Shown: piece after piece, positions 24,740 through 36,000 of the stretch
Layout: each line of letters opens with the position of its first letter
Numbering within the stretch: the stretch's first letter is position 1
Assembly (NCBI RefSeq): GCF_009905375.1
Contig: NC_133647.1
Coordinates: 132,200,088 to 132,264,087 of the forward strand
Reading direction: 5' to 3'
DNA length: 64,000 nucleotides
DNA from: Apium graveolens
Taxonomy: Eukaryota > Streptophyta > Magnoliopsida > Apiales > Apiaceae
Program-made: the position numbers and the translations under genes
The notes under the pieces: generated by a model
The model's input: the letters and a program-made list of their open reading frames with translations, nothing else
The model's database searches: none
Told to the model about the DNA's origin: nothing

Positions 24740-24796
24740 TAAAAAGGGGGAGAGAGAATCAAGTAAGGGGGAGAAAGGAACAACTGAGGGGGAGAA
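24740..24796 (+). repeat. Three GGGGGAG tracts in coding sequence of D
   Basis: AAGGGGGAGA occurs at about 24746 and 24767 and GAGGGGGAGA at about 24787, each read in frame as K-G-E or E-G-E. A further copy is at 24254-24260. They resemble the element's own polypurine tract at 26606-26613. Confidence 0.8.
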
Positions 24797-26601
24797 ACTT
24801 CTAGTTCAAATCAGCAAAGTAATTGTACCTTCAATTACTATCTCCAAGCCACCAGTTGCAGATGGTATAGATCTTATAAATACAGCAGCAGCAAATTTGA
24901 AAGATGCTGATAAAGGAGAGTTGACTCTGATCAACTGGAAAAAGATTGATGAGGAAATACAGAAAAAGTTTCAATTAGTCAAGGAACCAGATCAGTCAGC
25001 CATCCATCACTCTCATGTCAAGCCAATCAATGTGAATGAGATGAGCATGAACTATCTGGAGAAAGGACAATCTTCCTACATCAAGACTACAAAGGCTGAG
25101 ATAATTCTTAAACCAAGGGCAAACTATCCAAAGTTATCTTTGAAGAACCCTATGGATTCTGTGTATGAGACACCCAAGCCTGATGAAAAGAAGCTTCTGT
25201 CAAGATCTATTATCCTCTACAAAGATCCAGCTGATTCAGCCTCAAGAAAGAGAATTTCAAAGATATTCAGAAATGGGAAGGAAATTTGTGTGGTAGCTGG
25301 ACATCCACACTTTGCTCATGCAAAGGAAGAAGAAAAAGCCAGATTGAAGCAGGAAAAGAGGCAAGCTGCTCTAGATGCAAAGAAGTCTAAACAAAAGAAA
25401 GAACAGTTTGCTATCTTGGCCAAACTACAGGCTGTGAATTCTTCTCAACAAATTCCCTCTCAACCATCTCAAGCTACTGAATCAGAGAAGAAGATTGAAG
25501 AACAGAAGAAATCCCCAAGAAAGAAAGAACTGGCTAAAAGAACAAAAAGAAAATTAGATGTTGTTGACAAGGAATTGGAAGATCAATTTCCAAAGGAATC
25601 CATTCAAGCTGAAACTCAAGCATCAAAGCCCTCTGTGGTATTTGAAGACATAAGGGTGGTGGACCCCTACAGGAACATACATGGAGAGCCTATTGTGCCA
25701 AAGGATGAGCCAATAGAGTGGGATAAATTACCAAATCCTGACTTCAACTTGCCAATTCTTACTAAGCCAAGAAGGACAAAATCAAGGGCAGTCAAGAAAG
25801 TGAAGCTGTCACCTCTCAAATCCAAGTCAGTAGTCAAAGCTCAACCCAAGGTCAACAGGGGAGACTACTTGTACTTGTGTGACATCAAAGAATTCTCAGA
25901 TCTAAACCTTTATCTGTAGGAGCTGGATGAGGTAAGGGCAATTGATGCATACAGAAACCTACCTGAAAGGTTGGTGTTCAAGTACAAAGGGGGAAGGGAG
26001 ATTCAGTGGCCTCTTCACAGGATACTTCAAGAAAGCCAAGCTGTGTTGATCAAAGTCTATTCATCCTTCAAGAAAAACTTTGGGTTCAATGTAACTGCAA
26101 GAAGATTAGTATTGAAGAAGATTGAAGAGCTAAGGAGTGTTAGAGCCAAAGATGCACTACCCAAAACTCTTATCATCCCATATACAGGGAGAAGAGTGCA
26201 TCTAAGGCCCTACTGGCTGATGGAATTCATGGATGACAAGGGTGTGAGAAGATTCTTCAGATTAGAAGACCAATTGAGTATCTCTAGCAATGAGACTCTC
26301 TTGGAAATGCAAGAAATGTTAGATCTCTCAGAATCTGATGAATTAGAATTCCACAGACAGCTCCAGAATCAAATTGAAGAAAACAACAGAAAGCTTGGAA
26401 GAAGATCCAGAACTTCAAGAAACTAGAAAAATCTGCTCAGACTAGAGGAGCATCTTGAACTGACTGTGAGCCAAACCTTGTACATTTTTGTTTAAATTGA
26501 AGCACTTTCAGTTCTATCTACTTATCTTTAAAGATATATGTTTAGGATGTTTTGTTATCATCAAGTATCTCTTAATTTATGGCTACAATTCCAGTAGACA
26601 T

Positions 26602-26615
26602 AAATTGGGGGAGAT
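26602..26615 (+). other. Polypurine tract of element D
   Basis: AAATTGGGGGAGAT lies immediately before the LTR start TGTTGTGAATATG. Confidence 0.8.
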
Positions 26616-27682
26616 TGTTGTGAATATGTTGAGTACTTGATGATTACCTAAACAAAACATCTAAGTAGATTTTACTTAGTGAAATAATGTAGCACTCGAC
26701 GGATAAGAATTATAGTCCCGACGGATAACTCATTATAGTCCCGACGGATGATTAACTTATTATCCATCGAGTGAGTAGCTTATGTAATAATAAGTTTGTA
26801 GCACAGTGTTGTATGCACCTTTGTATAAAATCTGTAGTAGCATATAAGTCATGTTGACTTTAACTAGATATGCAGAATAGGTTGATTAACTGTACATAAG
26901 CAATGTCTTGTAATTCTGTATAAGTGAAATGAAGTCAAGTGCCAAAATAGCTACCAACGGATGATTAACAAAGCTTCGACGGATGACCAAAATAGCTACC
27001 AACGGATGCTTAACAAAGCTTCGACGAATGATCAAATGACTATCAACGGATGTTTAACATAGCAGTCGACGGATGATCAATTAAGTCATCGACGGATGAT
27101 CTGAAAGTCGACAGATGATCATATCAAGATTCAAACATCAGTTGAACAGTGAAAGCTGACACACAGCCGTTGAGTTGGATACAAATACACTGTGGAAGCC
27201 CATTAACTGGGTAATAGAGGACGAAAAGCAGCAAAGATCAAGACTGTTAGATTTTATATTTGTTCAGTTCTTTTGACTTTGTAATCTTGGTAATATATAA
27301 ACCAAGAGAGTAGCAAATAGAAAAAAAAACTGAGACAGCTAAGACACAACAACAGAGAAATTTTTGTAAGCACTATCTTTAGCATTTCCTGTGTTCTTAG
27401 CAGTTCTATTTTGTAAGCAGCTGTGAGCATTTCTGCACACAGAGTCCTCTCGATATATTAAATATATCTCTGGTGGAATTGTTTAAATCCACCAGAAAGT
27501 TTTTAAAGACTCTTGTTTTTAATTACTTATGTTTTGATTCATTCAAGTTTACATTCCGCATTGTGCTAATCAAAACAAATATATCCATAATCGAGTTGAA
27601 CATTTTTATTTCAAGAAAAAGGTTCAAGAATTCCATTCAACCCCCCTTCTGTAATTCTTGCTATATTGTTAAGGGATTAACA
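26616..27682 (+). repeat. 3' LTR of element D
   Basis: TGTTGTGAATATG ... AGGGATTAACA, 1067 bp. It holds twelve copies of the CGACGGAT-type motif (26694-26773 and 26955-27112), a probable promoter around 27290 (GGTAATATATAAACC) and the pyrimidine-rich end TTCAACCCCCCTTCTG shared with C and E. Confidence 0.85.
26694..27112. repeat. CGACGGAT-type motif array in LTR D
   Basis: Two clusters. Four copies lie at 26694-26773 in both orientations. Eight copies lie at 26955-27112, mostly as (T)CGACGGATGATC alternating with CCAACGGATG. Copy spacing is ~20-25 bp. Confidence 0.88.
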
Positions 27683-28023
27683 TTTTGTAATTAATTAATA
27701 AGGGATAAGTCAGCTGATAAGATGAGTCCTAGTAGGAAAATAAATCATTGTAGATTGGCCTCCAAGGAACCTCGTGGGATAAGGAATCAGTTTCCTACCT
27801 CTTAGAACTCCAAAGTCCATTCTAATTCTGAACTTGCCCACCAAGTCTCCTCACCCAAGTCCAAATCAAGGACTCCCAACATCTATATGAGCGGTCTCAC
27901 CCCCACCAACCAGAACTGCGTTTTTGACTTGATCCTTGGCAATCAGCAAGGTACGTAAGCATCTTGTTAAGGCAGATCGAGTCACGAAACACAAGAGCAG
28001 TCAAATCGAGGCGCGAACCTCCA
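27683..28023 (+). repeat. Left LTR of F, truncated by insertion of D
   Basis: Matches 30856-31196 (for example GATAAGATGAGTCCTAGT and AAGGTACGTA) with scattered substitutions and small indels. The first ~114 bp of the LTR are absent here, cut away at the D junction. Confidence 0.8.
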
Positions 28024-28091
28024 CTGCCACCTTATAAGGCAAGTGAATGCTATAAGTAAAAAGAGAGTGAAGTTGTAAGAAAGAGTCGTAC

Positions 28092-29365
28092 CGAAGCCAA
28101 AGACTGAGCACCCATGAGTTTTACCCTCTCCAAGTCTGGGGAAGCCACAATATCAATAAAGTCCTTGGGGGTCACACCATGGTAAGATCAATCCCAGGCA
28201 TGCTTTGTGGATCCAACCACAGTATCCCCTCGGCGGAATCCCCAAAGAGGCTGGAAAGCACCAGTGGCAGCAGAGACAGGAGTAGCAGCAGAGATTGGGG
28301 CATTCTGGACTTCAGTTCCCTCAGCAGGAGCCTCCACCATAGGCTCCTTGTGCTTCCTTATAAAGCTAGGCTCCGTATCCTTTCCTCGGGTGTCCAGTCC
28401 CGCAAGGTGAGCCTTCTTCATCCTCGCAGTCTCCTCAACAGCATGCACGTTATCCTCATTAATTTTCTTAGCAGCTGCAAAAATAAGAGAAAAGCAAAAA
28501 TAAGTGGTGTCAATAATGCATGGAAGAAAGTAAGAACAAGAAGAAAAGAAAAATACCCTGAGGAGAAACTGAGGAGAGCCCCACTTGAATAAGGGAAAAC
28601 TCTTCTAAAAGAGTCCAGGTAGGAGTGGCACCATCATCCCGAGTGAGCTCATTATAAATGATAGTTTACTCGGGGGTTAGTGAATGGATTTGAGACTACC
28701 ATCGTTAACCTTCCCGAAAGAAGATGTGAAGAGAGTGCCCTAGTCCCCATTATCCCACCTTAACCCGACAAAACTACTCCTCTAATGTTGATTGTTGTCG
28801 GGAATGGAAGCATTATTAAAAATATATTTACACTTGGGCCTTTGTTTAATGTAGACCCAACCACAAAGACTCTGAGAACTGTTATAACACTGGAAGATTT
28901 TCCTAAAAACTGCTACTGATAAAGAAAAACCTCCCCTAAGACAAGAAACCATGAAATATAAAATGTTCCTCCAAGCGTTTGGAGGAAGCTGACAGGGGTT
29001 GATTTGCAAGTCTGCAAGCAAGTGAGGGCTGAAATCATGGAAAGGAAACCTAAGCCCAGCGTTAAGGGCATCTGTGTAAATAAAAAGTGTTTCTGGTTTC
29101 CAGTGGCAAGTACGATCACCAACACTAACAGGAACTAGCCTAAGAGGGGGACGAACGTTATAAAGTTCGTTCATTTTATTAAAATCTATATTATGCCAGG
29201 TGTTGCAATAATCAAACGAATTAATGTGTGCATTAGAGGGGTACTCGTCCCCCTAGTGTTAATCATATCTAATAAAAATATGTAAGAAGAACGGATTTCG
29301 ATATTGTTACCTCGTTTCAAAGCTGAGGCAATCTTAGCCGCTCTCTCAGCACCCTTGTCAGTCAT
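28092..29365 (-). pseudogene. Antisense accessory ORF of F, with introns
   Basis: On the minus strand: ATG at 29365, a short first exon to about 29311 (donor GAG|GTAACAA), exon 2 from about 29252 to 28557, an 82-bp intron (28556-28475, donor GGTATTTTT, acceptor TTTTTGCAG) and exon 3 from 28474. The main exon has D-A-L-N-A-G-L-R-F-P-F-H-D-F and P-N-A-W-R, typical of the plant 'putative gypsy type transposon' (Transposase_28) domain. Intron 2 keeps phase. Intron 1 as read does not, so its borders are tentative or an indel is present. A TGA near 28190 breaks exon 3. Function of such antisense ORFs is unknown. Confidence 0.6.
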
Positions 29366-29518
29366 TAATAGCGGAAGAAGAAATCTTGGAAGCTTGAGAA
29401 AGGCCGGAAAAGGCTAAAGAGATGGCCGGAAAACTCTAAGGAGATGAGTGTTGAGAGTGTTTGAGAAATGAGGAGGAATGAAATGAGAGGTGTGAGGATA
29501 TCACACTCCCACCTCACT

Positions 29519-29527
29519 CTTTTATAG
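29519..29527 (-). promoter_or_regulatory. TATA box of antisense ORF in F
   Basis: The minus strand reads CTATAAAAG 155 bp upstream of the ATG at 29365. A pyrimidine-rich, A-poor leader follows (CTCTCATTTCATTCCTCCTC and similar). This resembles a true plant promoter rather than read-through from the LTR. Confidence 0.55.
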
Positions 29528-29999
29528 CCTCTAAGAAGGCAAATTGGGCCTGAAAAAAGCCCATTTGGGCCCAAACACAAGAGAATTCTGGAATGTTCTA
29601 GAGGATTTTGGAAAAAAATTAAGTAAAAAACTTGATTTAAGTATATATTTTTGAAAGTCTGGAAGAATCCATAAAAAACCTCAGAAATTCCAGAAAATTT
29701 AGAAATTGGGCTTAAGAATGAAGGCCCAGCCCAAAGGTTATTGGGCCTGGGAGTACAAAAGTCCAGTTTAAGGGCCCAAGTCAGAATATAACAAGCCTAT
29801 ATTACAGGCCCAATTGATTAGCACATAGATCAGATCAAGCCCAGATAAGGGCCCAAATATTTGAATTGAAGACCATATAAAATGAAGGCATGCAAAATAA
29901 AGGCCCAATTAGCTAAAGAAAAAGCCCAGAAAAATCATGGGCCCAAAGAAGCCCAAATCCAAGGCCCAAAGAAAAAAAGAGATGGGCTAAAAAATATAT

Positions 30000-30430
30000 A
30001 ATAGTAAATATCCTGACCCAATTCGATCAGGATTCCTATTAAATATATGATCGAAACCTTGAGGTCGAAATAAACTTCGACCATAAAATATTGGTTGTTT
30101 ATTCGGTCAAAATCAGGGTCAGAAAACAAAAAAGAGGAAAACTCCTGACCGAAATCGGTCAGGAACCCTAGTCGAACACTCCAGATCGAAAACGCCTTCG
30201 ACCAGAGCTAGAAAGAAGGGTTAATTCGGTCAAAAACATCAATCCTGACCAAAAGGGTTAGGATCCTGGTCGCCAAAAAAAGAAAAAAAAATAAATATAT
30301 GAAAAACCCTGACTGAAATTCGATCAGGATCTTGCTTGAACACTTCTGCCCGAAATGGCCTTCGACCAAGGCACATAGAAGCTTAATTCGACTAGGATCC
30401 TGGTCGAACAGGATTCCTAGTCGAAAAAAG
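30000..30430. repeat. Palindrome-rich tandem repeat in F
   Basis: Three degenerate units of ~130-150 bp built from CCTGACC, TCGGTCAGG and TTCGACCA phrases. The second contains the perfect inverted repeat TCCTGACCGA-AA-TCGGTCAGGA (about 30145-30166). It lies between the promoter of the antisense ORF and the polypurine tract. Confidence 0.75.
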
Positions 30431-30464
30431 GGGAGAATTTAAAAAAAGGGGGGGATCCCTGAAA

Positions 30465-30600
30465 AATTCCAGAAAGCAAGAAAAAATCCCAGAATATTTT
30501 TGGAAAATTGGGAATAAATTCTAGAGTTCAAGGAAAAATCCCAGAATTAAAGGAAAATTCCCAGAAATTAAGGGAAAATTCCTGGAAATTAAGATAACTC
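30465..30600. repeat. Short purine-rich repeats in F
   Basis: About five degenerate ~22-bp copies of the type CCCAGAATTAAAGGAAAATT. Simple-sequence character; no coding. Confidence 0.7.
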
Positions 30601-30741
30601 CTAAATAGTAGGAATAAAGGCAAATCGTTGTAAATGTGTAGGTCGCTCCACACTTTACGCAAAAACGATACCCTGTAAGGGAACAAATAAACTTAACTTC
30701 TGCGAAACCTTTTCACGGTTTCCCAAAAGTTGGGGGGCAAA

Positions 30742-31196
30742 TGATAGGGAATAAAATAAACCCTGATTGCATAATTAATATCGCATTAATTATGTCAGAA
30801 TTGGGCTGACAGCTAGGCCCATTTGAAAGGGCCCAAAACCCGGAATATTAATTAATTTTGTAATTAATTAATAAGGGATAAGTCAGTTGATAAGATGAGT
30901 CCTAGTGGGGAAATAAATCATTATAGATTGACCTCCAAGGAACCTCGTGGGATAAGGAATCAGTTTCCTACCTCTTAGGACTCCAAAGTCCATTCTAATT
31001 CTGAGACTTGCCCACCAAGTCTCCTAACCCAAGTCCAATTGAAGGACTCCCAGCATCTATATGAAGGGTCTCACCCCCACCAATCAGAACTACATTTTTG
31101 ACTTGATCGTTGACAATCAGCAAGGTACGTAGGCATCTTATTAAGGCAGATCGAGTCACCAAACACAAGAGTAGTCAAATCGAGCCTCAAAGCTCA
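30742..31196 (+). repeat. Right (3') LTR of F
   Basis: Starts TGATAGGGAATAAAA after TGGGGGGCAA and ends near AAAGCTCA. It carries the uninterrupted version of the site where D inserted into the left LTR (TTAATTAATTTTGTAATTAA, near 30852). Confidence 0.75.
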
Positions 31197-31465
31197 CGTT
31201 CCTTAGTAATAAATACAACAATTATTATACCTCAGTTTTGATCCATAACAACCATATTTCATTTGGTTACAGTAGCATTCAAAAAAAATGTATAAAACTC
31301 AACAAAATAAAAATTCACTTTTTCGACATATATTTAGAGGTATCTCTTTGATATTTTATATAATTTTAGTAATCAAAATGATACTCCGTTAAGATTAGTG
31401 AGGGAATTGATATATGACATTTACTTCAGTGACTAGTTTGATACTTAGCCCCTCGAAAGTCCAAA
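31197..31465. other. Intergenic stretch, nothing recognised
   Basis: AT-rich sequence between F and the pogo-like terminal repeat. No ORF, repeat or regulatory motif I can support. Confidence 0.6.
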
Positions 31466-33045
31466 TAGAGTAAAATCTCAATAAATGAATATACTTGGGA
31501 CCAAAAATATATATTCATTTAAAGAGAATATTTATTTATCGATTAATGAATATTTTATTTATTTATTGATAGATGAATATTTATTCATTTAAATATTATT
31601 TTCATATTATTTTTATAATTTCTTTACTACATTTTATATTCGTATGTATCTAAAACTTATTATGGTTATTATATTTATGTGATATTTAATTATATTCATT
31701 TTTTAACATCATATTAGTATACATATGTCTGGAATAGATACAACCGTGTGTATTAACTAGATATGTGACGTACGTAGTACTTGTTGTTGGGAGAAAATTG
31801 TAACAACATGAATTTGAAAGTTGTTGGAATCACAGAGTAAATTATATTGATTTGAAGTTGTTTTCACGAAGAACGCGAAGAACACATGACGGAAATTGAT
31901 GAATGTTATAACTGATTTTGTTTGATGATTCGTAGAATGCTAGAGGAATATTGTTTGTTCTCTCTTATTTCAAACTATTGATCATCCGTAAAAAAAGAGG
32001 CCTACATACCCTTTTATAGGGTTCAAGCCACACGTTGTTCTTAAAGGACAACTTACCCATATGTGCTTGGGTTTGGTCCGGTGCATCAAGGCCTCTAATG
32101 ACCGTACAATTTTAATATAATGATTATTTGTTTCTGTGCTATTTATGTGAAAGTAGAGAATAAATATATATATTTATATATTTATTCTAGTCTGACGTAT
32201 TTCAGAGGAATTGTGATAAAGTGAATTGTGGATTTATTGATGCTATAATAGCATTATAAAATTTAAAGATGGAAATTTAAATGTGAAAGTGAAATGTGAA
32301 AGTGGAAATTGAAAAGTGAAAAAGTGGGAATTATGGAAATATGAGAAGTTAGTTAGAAAAAAATAAAATATGTGATATTTATATGCTAAAGTGTGGTTTA
32401 AGTGATTATTAGTATGTTTGAAATTTACTTATGTGATTATTAGAGTGTTTGGAAATTTATTTATGAAATTTTAAGTGAATATTGAAAAATAAAGTGTGAA
32501 TAAATGTTTATTTAAATTTCTTAATAATAGTTGGAAAACAATAAATTTTTTATTATTGTTCTAAAATCATTATTTTGGTATTAAAAACTTTATAATAATG
32601 TGAAAGTGAGTATTTTGGGCTATTTCCTATTTTTAATTCGAATTAAGAACTGTTTTTGCACTTTTCATAGTCAAACTTGTAAAATTCATACAAAAATAAC
32701 CGTACATCAGAAAAATATTTTAAAAATATGCACGTGAAGCTAATTTCGTGCTCTATATTTTAAAAATATAAAATTTATAACTTACAGAACTTTCAGAACA
32801 GTTTGTATTTTATTAAAGAAACGTTTTTGCATTCATTTATTAAAAGAAAACTATTAAAATAAATACTTTATACGTGAAATTACCAAAATACCCTTGTTTT
32901 ATTAAATAAAACATCAGCCTCCCTCTTCCTTTCCTCATTTTACCCGAGACATCATCCTCCCCCATCTCTTCCTCTCGGTTTTCTTTTCCCCGGCCAAAAA
33001 CCACACACACAAGCACACAACTTTTTCTTCTTCCTTTGCTGCTAG

Positions 33046-36000
33046 GTAAGGATCTAATCTTTTCTCTTCTCTTACATTAAACTTGTACTTTGCATGGTAT
33101 CCGTGTGTATGTATAGGTGTGTGTATATTTGAGTTTGGTGTTGTTGAGGAAGAAACTAGAGTTTCATGTGATTTCACTTGAGTTTATTGAGTAATAGAGT
33201 GTTAGTGTTAGTTAATTCGAATTGCATGTCATGGATTATAGTTGCATGTTGGAAATTGGTGTGTTGTATACATATGGGTGTATGTATATGTGAAGAATGT
33301 GTATGTATATGGTGTTTCTTGGTGAAAATAGTTGTTAATTTAGTGGTTTAAAGTACTAAAGTTTTGTATCATGAAAGTATATATATATGCGGCTTGTGTA
33401 TATGTATATATGAGAAAATGGATTTCTTGACTTATGTGATTTAGTTGATGGTGATAAGAGTGTTTAAGTGAATCTAATTGTTTAAAAAGTGTTGTATGTA
33501 AGTAATCTCCTTTGCATGTAGTGTTCTTTTATGAATTTAAGTTCTAAACATAATTATGGCAATAAATTAGTAATGCATACTAAGATATCTTGATGTATAT
33601 TAGTTTTGATATATGCATGTCATTGTTTTGTTGTTGCTGAGAGAAACATGTGTTTAAATGGCTTTTCTGTGTGAAATTGATTGTTAATATAGTTATAAAG
33701 ATATAAGGTTTGATTTCAAAGTATTAGGTTCTGTTTACTTGCTAAATTCGTATAAAATTCATTACAGGTCGGAATGTTATGATTTCAGAGTCTCTAGAAA
33801 GATAATTCAATTCTCTACAACTTTGATTCTTTAAGTTTTTCAAAATTCTGCTTATAAGGAGGTGATTTCTGCAGTTTTTGTAACCTGCCAGAAAATTTTC
33901 AAAACTAAGAGACAGACTTTGAAAATTTATAGTAAATTAAATATTTATCAGAAAATTTTGAAGTTATACCATTCTGGAAAGATCTTTTCAAAATCTATAT
34001 TTTGTGTTCACAACTCAGAGTCATATTCTGGGATTTAGGAGTCTTAAATGTCAAATTACTTCTGCGATCAGGGCCTGACTCTGTTCAGGCAGCCCACATT
34101 TATCCAATTTCCGAATTCGTTATTTATCCGTTTTTAATGAGCCTTACCCTTTTGGAAAGATCTCAGAAGTATCTACAACTTTCATGTTTTATGATTTTTC
34201 ATTTGACTTTAATATAACAGAGTAAATTGGCATTCTTTCGAGATGGTCGGGTTATACTTTAAACTCTTACTAGTCTATGTATAAGACATTTTGATGAGTA
34301 ATCTTGTATCTAGCTTTAATATGGTAAATACGATAGAATATGTGTGTTTGTGTGATGGCGTGTGCTAGTATGTGCCTTATTGTAATTGGTTAATGTCCTT
34401 GGTTGTTAAATGTGTTTGGCTATTTGGTCTGTTTTGATTGTAAATTAGTATCCATAATAATGTACTAGTTGTGTAAAGTGTTTATAAGTCAATGTACTTA
34501 GTTTTTATAGAATGGTTTATTATTTACTTGTTTATTCTTGAAATAGTATAAAGAGCAAGTAAGTTGAATGGTATGTTAGTGATGAAGTTTGTATAGTAGT
34601 ATTATACTACCATAATATAGTATTGTGATTGTATATGAGGCTGATTGCTTGTGTTTGGGTGTCGACAATGGTCGACTGGTATGTTGGAAATACAGAGGAT
34701 ATGCTGTCAAAATTTCGTTAAAATATTTTAAAGATCTAACGTAGTTTGGCTAGCTATCCAATGTAGTTTCACTTGTCGAGTAACTAGACTATCTTTGAAA
34801 AGCGATTACATTTTCAAGATGCTTAAATACTATTATAGTTTCACTAGGTTAGTTGCTAGTCAAATTAAGTTATCAAATGACGATCAGTTATTCGAATCAA
34901 CTTAGTTTGACTTACAATTAATTCGTCAAACTATAATATGGATTTCAAATTCTTTTAAACTTAAAATTTATTTTCTAAACATGATCAAATAATTTGCAAG
35001 AGAGTTTTAAATTTAAAATTTTGTTTCAAATAAGGAATTATTTCCTAAGTTTGAAATTTAAGATCGGATAGTGACCATATGTGCAATATGTGTTATGTGC
35101 TATGTGACCTGTTTATGATATGTATCCTATATATATATATGAAATAAAAGTACATATATAAGTATAATGTAGGTATCGCGAAAGGGGTAGTTAAGGTAGA
35201 CGTTTAAAGTGAACGTCGAACTGTATTTAGAATTATTCTGAAATAGAGTTCTTACTCGTGTAGAGTTAAAGAGTGAGTACGCAGGCATAGGAAAGGAAAA
35301 AGTTAAAGCTAAGATCCAGTGAAGATTGTGTTTAGGCAGGACTGTGATAGTGTGATACTTTTGAGAGGCAAGTAACAAACCTCAACTGCTCTCTCTCTCT
35401 TACTTATATTCCTGCCTGTTGATTTAAATTTTGAATACCATATCTCAGCCATTGATAAATAAGCCTGTTTCCTTTATATTTTCAAATGCTCACAATTTCA
35501 TTCATTATGAGAACCTTTTGGTTCATTGTTGATAATACCTATGTTTGAACCCATTGCGTTCTTTTTGATACCTGATACTTGACATGATATCCCTGAGTTT
35601 CAAAAATGAACTTAAATATGATTTCAGACTTTCCAATAAGGTCTTATTTCATCAAAAGGTTGGTAAAGCTTAAAATTGAAAGATATTTTCATAATTTATA
35701 TAGGAATTCCGTCAAAAATGTTTTCTACGGATTCCTATAGATTGGAGGCGTAAGTGGCCGAGTGACGCCGGTCCAGCATTTTTGGTTGTGTTGCGCTAGC
35801 AATGGCAATAAGTCTAGCTGACTAGTTTTGGAACTAGTCTTAGGGGACCCTATATACATGGAAGCTCAGAAGGACGATTAGGTCCTGATGGGAGGCATTA
35901 CGTGGCTGATCACCCGTATTGTCTATGACGTTGTGGGAAAACTCCCATCAAAAGATATGTTTTGAAATAAAGATTTCCTTAGAAAATGTTTGCTTGAAAA

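Larger units (their letters stand above)
21895..26426 (+). pseudogene. Element D envelope-like accessory ORF, interrupted
   Basis: Starts at ACAATGG (21895). An N-terminal globular part of ~270 residues (21895-22700) is followed by a long low-complexity S/T/K/E-rich region. A lysine-rich, coiled-coil-like part follows from 24648, then a conserved-looking C-terminus (25971-26426). A 1-bp frameshift lies near 23705. Two TAG codons at 24630-24632 and 25917-25919 interrupt an otherwise single frame and both may derive from CAG. Many Sireviruses carry a large ORF here; an envelope role is unproven, and I see no clear signal peptide or fusion segment. Confidence 0.72.
19897..27682 (+). mobile_element. 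Element D: Sirevirus-like Ty1/copia, 3' portion
   Basis: Contains the end of pol (RT, RNase H), a spacer, a ~4.5 kb envelope-like region, a polypurine tract and a 1067-bp 3' LTR. The first half is missing because element C is inserted in the RT region. The right LTR end (27682) is followed by TTTTGTAATTAATTAATAAG, which also occurs uninterrupted at 30856 in element F. So D inserted into F's left LTR. Confidence 0.88.
27683..31196 (+). mobile_element. Element F: small Tat-like LTR element, probably non-autonomous
   Basis: Two direct repeats of ~340 bp (27683-28023 and 30856-31196, about 90% alike by eye) flank 2.7 kb with no gag-pol. TGGGGGGCAA next to 30742 acts as polypurine tract for a plus-strand element. 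The only protein-like sequence is on the opposite strand (28092-29365), as in Tat/Retand elements, where an accessory ORF lies antisense between pol and the 3' LTR. The left LTR lacks its first part because D is inserted there. The right LTR end is set at ...AGCTCA (31196) with moderate certainty. Confidence 0.65.

Noticed and set aside
28179..28592. 137-codon plus-strand ORF in F
   Set aside because: Shadow of the antisense gene. The minus strand has the recognisable domain and a splice-consistent intron.
32935..33177. 80-codon minus-strand ORF in solo LTR G
   Set aside because: Complement of a pyrimidine-rich leader. The plus-strand reading as 5' exon fits better.
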